From Actinomycetes bacterium (GTDB taxonomy: Bacteria; Actinomycetota; Acidimicrobiia; Acidimicrobiales; RAAP-2): 18,674 nucleotides of DNA. The notes beneath the pieces were generated by a model that was not told the origin of the DNA, ran no database searches, and worked only from the letters and a program-made list of their open reading frames with translations. The stretch is taken from contig JAJYPU010000022.1 in assembly GCA_021795095.1 (NCBI GenBank), positions 1 to 18,674 on the forward strand, written 5' to 3'. Position numbers and translations under genes: made by a program. Of the stretch, positions 14,824 through 18,674 are shown piece after piece. Numbering within the stretch: position 1 is the stretch's first letter; each line of letters starts with the position of its first letter.

Positions 14824-15861
14824 CTAGGACAGCGCGCCGAGCAATGCGTCGATGGTCGCGTCCACGACCGGCGGGTTGGAACTGGTGCGCAGCGCCGTGT
14901 CGGGGTCCTTCAGGCCGTTACCCGTGAGCACGCACACCACCGTCGAGCCCTCGGGAACGCCGTACTTGACGATGCCCGCGACCGAGGCCGCTGAGGCCGG
15001 TTCGCAGAAGATCGACTCGTGGCGCGCAACGTAGTGGTACGCGTTGAGGATCTCATCGTCGGTGACCGCGCGGATGTCCCCCAGCGACTCGTGGATCACC
15101 TCGAGCGCCGGCACCCAGCTCGCCGGATTCCCGATACGGATCGCCGTGGCGATGGTCTCGGGGTGCTCGACCGGGTGGCCGAGCACGATCGGCGCCGCGC
15201 CGGCGGCCTGGAAGCCCCACATGCGCGGCAAGCTGTCGACCCGCCCGGCCTCGTGGTACTGGATGAACCCGCGCCAGTAGGCCGTGATGTTTCCCGCGTT
15301 GCCCACGGGGATCGAGAGGATGTCGGGCGCGGCCCCGAGCACGTCGACGATCTCGAAGGCGCCGGTCTTCTGGCCCTCGATGCGGTCAGGGTTGATTGAG
15401 TTCACGATGGTGATCGGCAGGTGTTGGGTCAGTTCGCGCGCGAGGTCGAGTGCCTGGTCGAAGTTGCCGCGGATCTGGAAGATCTTCGCGCCGTAGACCA
15501 TCGCCTGGGCGAGCTTGCCCAGCGCGATCTTGCCATCGGGCACGAGCACCACGCAGTCCATGCCGGCCTTGGCCGCGTACGCGGCGGCCGCGGCCGAGGT
15601 GTTGCCGGTCGATCCGCAGATGACGGTCTTGGCCCCGTTGGCCTTGGCTTTGGTGATCGCCATGGTCATGCCCCGGTCCTTGAATGAGCCCGTCGGGTTC
15701 AGTCCCTCGAACTTCAGGTACACGTTCGCCGACAAGCGCTCCGAGAGCCGGTCGGCGCGAATCAGCGGTGTGTTGCCCTCCTGGAGCGTGACGACCTCCT
15801 CGACCCCGTCGAGGTTGAACCACGTGGCGTACTCATTCAGCAGTCCGTTCCAGCCGGTCAC
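14824..15861 (-). CDS. thrC: Threonine synthase
   Basis: Converts O-phosphohomoserine to threonine with PLP, the last step of the pathway. At 345 residues it is the short fold-type II form found in Actinobacteria and Bacillus, not the roughly 430-residue E. coli form. Landmarks: [14 protein letters not shown] (26-39), [15 protein letters not shown] (51-65) with K61 as the PLP lysine, [13 protein letters not shown] (84-96), PVGNAGN for phosphate binding of the cofactor, and [11 protein letters not shown] near the C-terminus. GTG 15861 is in a GTGA overlap with hom and is served by GGAGGG (15867-15872) at 5 nt. Homoserine kinase, often next in this operon, is absent: rho follows after 164 bp. 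Confidence 0.95.
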   Translation of the reverse strand: MTGWNGLLNEYATWFNLDGVEEVVTLQEGNTPLIRADRLSERLSANVYLKFEGLNPTGSFKDRGMTMAITKAKANGAKTVICGSTGNTSAAAAAYAAKAGMDCVVLVPDGKIALGKLAQAMVYGAKIFQIRGNFDQALDLARELTQHLPITIVNSINPDRIEGQKTGAFEIVDVLGAAPDILSIPVGNAGNITAYWRGFIQYHEAGRVDSLPRMWGFQAAGAAPIVLGHPVEHPETIATAIRIGNPASWVPALEVIHESLGDIRAVTDDEILNAYHYVARHESIFCEPASAASVAGIVKYGVPEGSTVVCVLTGNGLKDPDTALRTSSNPPVVDATIDALLGALS

Positions 15862-17159
15862 GGGTTCCCTCCGTCAATCACTCGTATACACGCCCCGACC
15901 GAGTCGACTGACTCGATCTTGGCCAGTTCCTCGATCGTCGCGTCCACGTCGCGCGCGAGCGCGTGGTGGGTGACGAAGGAGAGTCGGGCCTCGGTGCCAA
16001 CCCCGAACTGCTCCATCGACCGGATGGAGACCCGGTGCCGGGCAAAGACGCTCGCCACACTCGCGAGCACGCCCGGTTCGTCGGCCACGTCGAGAGAGAT
16101 GTAGAAGACGCTCGCGAGGTCGCCGGCGGGCACGCGTTCGAGGGCATCGTCGACCATGAAGGGCACGTCGTGGCGGCCGCTCACGCGATTGCGCGCCGCG
16201 TCGAGCACGTCGCCGAGCACGGCCGTGGCCGTCGGCGCGCCGCCGGCGCCCTGACCGAGCCACATCAGCGGTCCACTGATCGCGCCCTCAACGAAGACGG
16301 CGTTCATCGCCCCGTGCACGGCGGCGAGGGGGTGGTCGACGGGGACCATCGCGGGGTGCACGCGCCGCGAGAGCCCGTGCTCACCCACCCGCTCGGCCAC
16401 GCCGAGCAGCTTGATGACGTAACCGGCGCGCCGGGCGAACTCGACGTCCACCGCCCTAATCCCCGAGATGCCCTGGCGCGTGATGCGCTCGTCGCGCAGT
16501 TCAGTGCCAAAGGCGAGCGAGGCGAGGATGAGGACCTTGGCCGCCGCGTCGAATCCTTCGACGTCGGCCGTCGGATCGGACTCGGCGTACCCCCGGGCCT
16601 TGGCCTCGGCCAAGGCCGTCTCGTAGTCCGAACCCTCGGTGGTCATCTGGGAGAGGATGAAGTTGGTGGTGCCGTTCACGATCCCCATCACGCGCTCGAT
16701 CCGCTCGCCCGCGAGCGAGGTTCGCAACGCGCGAAGGATGGGCACCGCGCCACCGACGGCCGCCTCGTAGAAGAGGTCCGCCCCGTGCTCGTGTCCGAGG
16801 CGCGCGAGCGCGGTGCCGCGCTCGGCCATCAGGGCCTTGTTGGCGGTCACCACCGAGACGCCGCGGCTGAGGGCCGACTCGATGTAGGCGCGCGTGGGCT
16901 CAAGTCCCCCGGCCAGTTCGACCAGGATGTCGATGTCACCCATCGCAGCGAGGCCCGCGGCGTCGGTGGTCAGGAGCGACGCAGGAATCGCCGGGTGCTG
17001 CTTGTCGAGGTCGCGTACCGCGACCGCGACGATCTCGAGCGTGGCCGTGGCGGCGTCAACGAGCGCGTCGTGCCGTGAGTCGTCCAGTAGCAGTCCAACG
17101 AAGGCCGAACCGACGAAGCCGGCGCCAATGACGCCGACGCGGATCACCGGGGTGGTCAT
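15858..17159 (-). CDS. hom: Homoserine dehydrogenase with C-terminal ACT domain
   Basis: Reduces aspartate semialdehyde to homoserine with NAD(P)H, the branch to threonine and methionine. Length 433, normal for a monofunctional enzyme without aspartokinase. The nucleotide-binding loop is [12 protein letters not shown] (8-19); TANKAL (105-110) with K108 and [11 protein letters not shown] (159-169) line the active site; [14 protein letters not shown] (195-208) holds the catalytic D204 and K208. The ACT domain (about 351-430), with [16 protein letters not shown] (358-373), suggests threonine feedback inhibition, known for this family. ATG 17159 has no Shine-Dalgarno sequence but TAGCCT lies 6 nt before it. 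It is 34 nt after lysA, so it may be read both from its own promoter and through from lysA. Confidence 0.96.
   Translation of the reverse strand: MTTPVIRVGVIGAGFVGSAFVGLLLDDSRHDALVDAATATLEIVAVAVRDLDKQHPAIPASLLTTDAAGLAAMGDIDILVELAGGLEPTRAYIESALSRGVSVVTANKALMAERGTALARLGHEHGADLFYEAAVGGAVPILRALRTSLAGERIERVMGIVNGTTNFILSQMTTEGSDYETALAEAKARGYAESDPTADVEGFDAAAKVLILASLAFGTELRDERITRQGISGIRAVDVEFARRAGYVIKLLGVAERVGEHGLSRRVHPAMVPVDHPLAAVHGAMNAVFVEGAISGPLMWLGQGAGGAPTATAVLGDVLDAARNRVSGRHDVPFMVDDALERVPAGDLASVFYISLDVADEPGVLASVASVFARHRVSIRSMEQFGVGTEARLSFVTHHALARDVDATIEELAKIESVDSVGACIRVIDGGNP
15867..15872 (-). promoter_or_regulatory. Ribosome-binding site of thrC (GGAGGG)
   Basis: GGAGGG within the end of hom sits 5 nt before GTG 15861 and fixes the thrC start at the GTGA overlap. 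Confidence 0.75.
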
Positions 17160-17165
17160 CGAACA

Positions 17166-17171
17166 AGGCTA
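17166..17171 (-). promoter_or_regulatory. Candidate -10 box of hom (TAGCCT), leaderless layout
   Basis: TAGCCT (TAnnnT) is separated from ATG 17159 by exactly 6 nt, the same as at the carboxylase operon and lysA. No ribosome-binding site fits between, which favours a leaderless mRNA. The -35 region shows no clear consensus. Confidence 0.5.
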
Positions 17172-17172
17172 A

Positions 17173-17187
17173 CCCGTGGGCGACGGG
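17173..17187 (-). other. Short hairpin between lysA and the hom promoter
   Basis: CCCGT and ACGGG form a perfect 5-bp stem with a 5-nt loop, 6 nt after the lysA stop and 1 nt before the hom -10 box. With no T-tract it is a weak terminator candidate; it might mark the lysA 3' end. Confidence 0.25.
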
Positions 17188-17193
17188 GGCTCG

Positions 17194-18462
17194 TCACGCC
17201 TCGAGTCGCGCGAGGTCCTCGAAGGTCTCGCGTCGAAGCACCACTCGCGCGTTCCCGTCGCCCACGAAGACCACCGCCGGACGAGGCACGCGGTTGTAGT
17301 TCGACGCCATCGAGTAGCCGTAGGCACCGGTCACCGGCGTGGCGACGAGCTCGCCGATGCCCGTCAACTCGGGCAGCCAGGCCTCATCGACGATCACGTC
17401 GCCGCTCTCGCAGTGCTTGCCGACCAGGCGCACGGCCTGGGGGCGCGGTTCGAGGGGCCGTGTGACGTCAAAGACCTCGTATCCCGAGCCGTAGAGCACG
17501 GGGCGAGGATTGTCGCTCATGCCACCGTCCACCGCCAGGTACGTCCGGGACGCGGCCCGTTTGCGCGTACCGGTGCGGTAGAGCGTCAGCGCCGCCTGGG
17601 CCACGATCGCCCGACCGGGTTCGGCGGTCAGTCGGACCCCCGGGTCCACCCCGTTCGCCACCGCGCTCGCGCGCAGGCTCGCGGCCCACTGCGTGATCGA
17701 GGGCGCGCGCTCGCCGGCCATGTAGGCAACACCCAGCCCGCCACCAACGCAGAGCTCATCGAAGTCGTCGTCACGGGTGAAGTCGGCCACGATCGCCATG
17801 GTCTCGACGAAGCCGTCGAGTTCGAAGATCTGTGAGCCGATGTGGCTGTGCACGCCGTGCACGCGCACCCCGCGTAGCGCCCCGAGTGCCTCGATCGCGC
17901 GCCGGGCGTCCCCAGAGGCGACCGAGAAGCCGAACTTGGAGTCCTCCTGGCCGGTGCGGACGAATTCGTGGGTGTGCGCCTCGACGCCCGGCGTGATGCG
18001 CACCAGGCAGTGCAGGTCACTACCGGCGCCGACCAGCTGGCCGAGTCGGTCGATCTCGTCGAAGTTGTCAACGACCACGCGGTGCACGCCGACGTCGATC
18101 GCGGTGGCGAGCTCGCTCGCCGACTTGTTGTTGCCGTGCATGATGATCCGCGAAGCCGGGACCCCGGCGCGCAGCGCGAGGTCGAGCTCGCCGCCGGTCG
18201 CCACGTCCAGGCACAGTCCCTCCTCGAGGGCGACCCGGGCCATCGCCCCGCACAGGAAGGACTTGGACGCGAAGGCGACCCCGTCGTCAAAGGCGCTTGC
18301 CGCCTCACTGCAACGAGCGCGCAGCGTCACCTCGTCGTAGACAAACAGCGGCGTGCCGTGGGTCTCGGCAAGTGCGCGCAACGACACGCCGCCGACGAGG
18401 ACGTCTTCGTCGAGCAGTTCCGCCCCGTCGGGCAGAAGGGTGACGTCGATCGGCTCGGCCAT
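17194..18462 (-). CDS. lysA: Diaminopimelate decarboxylase
   Basis: Decarboxylates meso-diaminopimelate to lysine, the final step of lysine synthesis; PLP enzyme of alanine-racemase fold. 422 residues, normal length. The barrel domain (about 35-285) has FASKSFL (64-70) with K67 as the PLP lysine, HSHIGSQ (205-211), GGGLGVAY (240-247) and EPGRAIV (281-287). The C-terminal beta domain has VDGGMSDNPRP (311-321), CESGD (351-355) that supplies the partner-subunit cysteine, and GAYGYSMASNYNRVPRP (379-395). ATG 18462 follows TAATGT by 6 nt with no Shine-Dalgarno sequence. It heads the lysA-hom-thrC group. argS, which often lies upstream of lysA in Actinobacteria, is not next to it; a tRNA-Arg gene is. 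Confidence 0.97.
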   Translation of the reverse strand: MAEPIDVTLLPDGAELLDEDVLVGGVSLRALAETHGTPLFVYDEVTLRARCSEAASAFDDGVAFASKSFLCGAMARVALEEGLCLDVATGGELDLALRAGVPASRIIMHGNNKSASELATAIDVGVHRVVVDNFDEIDRLGQLVGAGSDLHCLVRITPGVEAHTHEFVRTGQEDSKFGFSVASGDARRAIEALGALRGVRVHGVHSHIGSQIFELDGFVETMAIVADFTRDDDFDELCVGGGLGVAYMAGERAPSITQWAASLRASAVANGVDPGVRLTAEPGRAIVAQAALTLYRTGTRKRAASRTYLAVDGGMSDNPRPVLYGSGYEVFDVTRPLEPRPQAVRLVGKHCESGDVIVDEAWLPELTGIGELVATPVTGAYGYSMASNYNRVPRPAVVFVGDGNARVVLRRETFEDLARLEA

Positions 18463-18468
18463 AGGCGA

Positions 18469-18474
18469 ACATTA
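18469..18474 (-). promoter_or_regulatory. Candidate -10 box of lysA (TAATGT), leaderless layout
   Basis: TAATGT on the minus strand ends 6 nt before ATG 18462. It sits in GC-rich DNA and no Shine-Dalgarno sequence is present. A start at the ATG would make the mRNA leaderless. No clear -35 box. Confidence 0.55.
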
Positions 18475-18559
18475 CTGAAGCCCACCGCGCGGGCCGCATC
18501 CGTTGCGCGCAGACGAGCGTCCAGCGCGCGACACGGTCACCGTTGGCGGGCGTCGGCGA

Positions 18560-18580
18560 CCGGTCCGGGCGCCGGTCCGG
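18560..18580. repeat. 9-bp direct repeat (CCGGTCCGG) just upstream of the tRNA promoter
   Basis: CCGGTCCGG occurs at 18560-18568 and again at 18572-18580, 12 bp apart and ending at the base before the TAGGCT box. The copies sit in the -35 to -11 region relative to the expected start, so they may be a regulator site or simply GC-rich promoter DNA. Confidence 0.55.
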
Positions 18581-18586
18581 TAGGCT
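18581..18586 (+). promoter_or_regulatory. Candidate -10 box of tRNA-Arg (TAGGCT)
   Basis: TAGGCT lies 10 nt before the first base of the mature tRNA, leaving a 5' leader of only a few bases for RNase P. No recognisable -35 hexamer at 17-18 bp. Confidence 0.5.
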
Positions 18587-18596
18587 GGTCGGGCGA

Positions 18597-18674
18597 GTTG
18601 CCGTGGTGTAATTGGATAACATGCCACCCTCCGAAGGTGGAGACTTGCGAGTTCGAATCTCGCCGGCAACACCA
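18597..18674 (+). tRNA. tRNA-Arg, anticodon CCG, with encoded CCA
   Basis: Full cloverleaf: a 7-bp acceptor (18597-18603 with 18664-18670), discriminator A and CCA ending at the last base of the window; a 4-bp D stem (18606-18609 with 18619-18622, one G-U pair); a 5-bp anticodon stem (18624-18628 with 18636-18640) with loop CTCCGAA and anticodon CCG at 18631-18633; a 5-bp T stem (18647-18651 with 18659-18663) and loop TTCGAAT. It reads CGG arginine codons, which are frequent in GC-rich genomes. A tRNA-Arg near lysA/argS is also found in mycobacteria, as I recall. Confidence 0.97.

Noticed and set aside
15963..17078. 371-codon open frame antisense to hom
   Set aside because: It mirrors a fully conserved hom gene. 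Its His/Gly/Arg-rich protein has no recognisable motif, and long antisense frames are common in GC-rich DNA.

Overview
The window reads as a GC-rich actinobacterial chromosome segment, with every stretch accounted for by ordinary-length genes and no gap over 170 bases. The gene order tRNA-Arg / lysA / hom / thrC / rho / rpmE / prfA / prmC / sua5 and wecA / atpI is the classic actinobacterial housekeeping order leading into the ATP synthase operon, which should begin just beyond the left edge. Rho with a long Ala/Arg/Asn-rich N-terminal insertion, frequent GTG starts, TAnnnT boxes placed 6-7 nt before operon-head start codons (the leaderless-mRNA layout common in Actinobacteria) and a mycothiol-maleylpyruvate-isomerase-like protein agree with this. 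A deep actinobacterial lineage such as Acidimicrobiia is possible, but this is inference and genus cannot be named from the sequence.

Layout, right to left (minus strand unless stated). 18597-18674: a complete tRNA-Arg(CCG), on the plus strand. 18462-14824: lysine and threonine biosynthesis (lysA, hom, thrC). After a 164-bp gap with a candidate promoter, 14659-10171: rho, rpmE, prfA, prmC and a short sua5/tsaC, tightly packed and overlapping, for transcription termination, translation termination and tRNA t6A synthesis. 3186-19: rpiB, glyA, wecA and an AtpI/AtpZ-like protein, for sugar-phosphate and one-carbon metabolism, initiation of cell-envelope polysaccharide and ATP synthase assembly.

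Between sua5 and rpiB lies the accessory part of the window, 3248-10174 on the plus strand: five genes head-to-tail, mostly joined by ATGA or GTGA overlaps. They encode a methylcrotonyl/geranyl-CoA-carboxylase-type beta subunit, its biotin-carboxylase/BCCP alpha subunit, an AtuA-like (DUF1446) two-domain protein, a DinB/mycothiol-dependent-isomerase-like metal protein (TIGR03084-like) and a LiuC/AtuE-like crotonase. Together they suggest a branched-chain or isoprenoid-type enoyl-CoA carboxylation and hydration pathway. The roles of the AtuA-like and DinB-like proteins are not established, and the real substrate is unknown. This operon is the best candidate for an undescribed system here.

Regulatory reading: lysA, hom, the carboxylase operon and perhaps rpiB each carry TAnnnT 6-7 nt upstream of the start codon, consistent with leaderless transcripts. 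Several internal genes (ech, rpmE, thrC) and rho instead have clear Shine-Dalgarno sequences. The carboxylase promoter is bracketed by a perfect 6-bp inverted repeat that could be an operator. No mobile elements, CRISPR arrays, phage genes or integration scars were seen.
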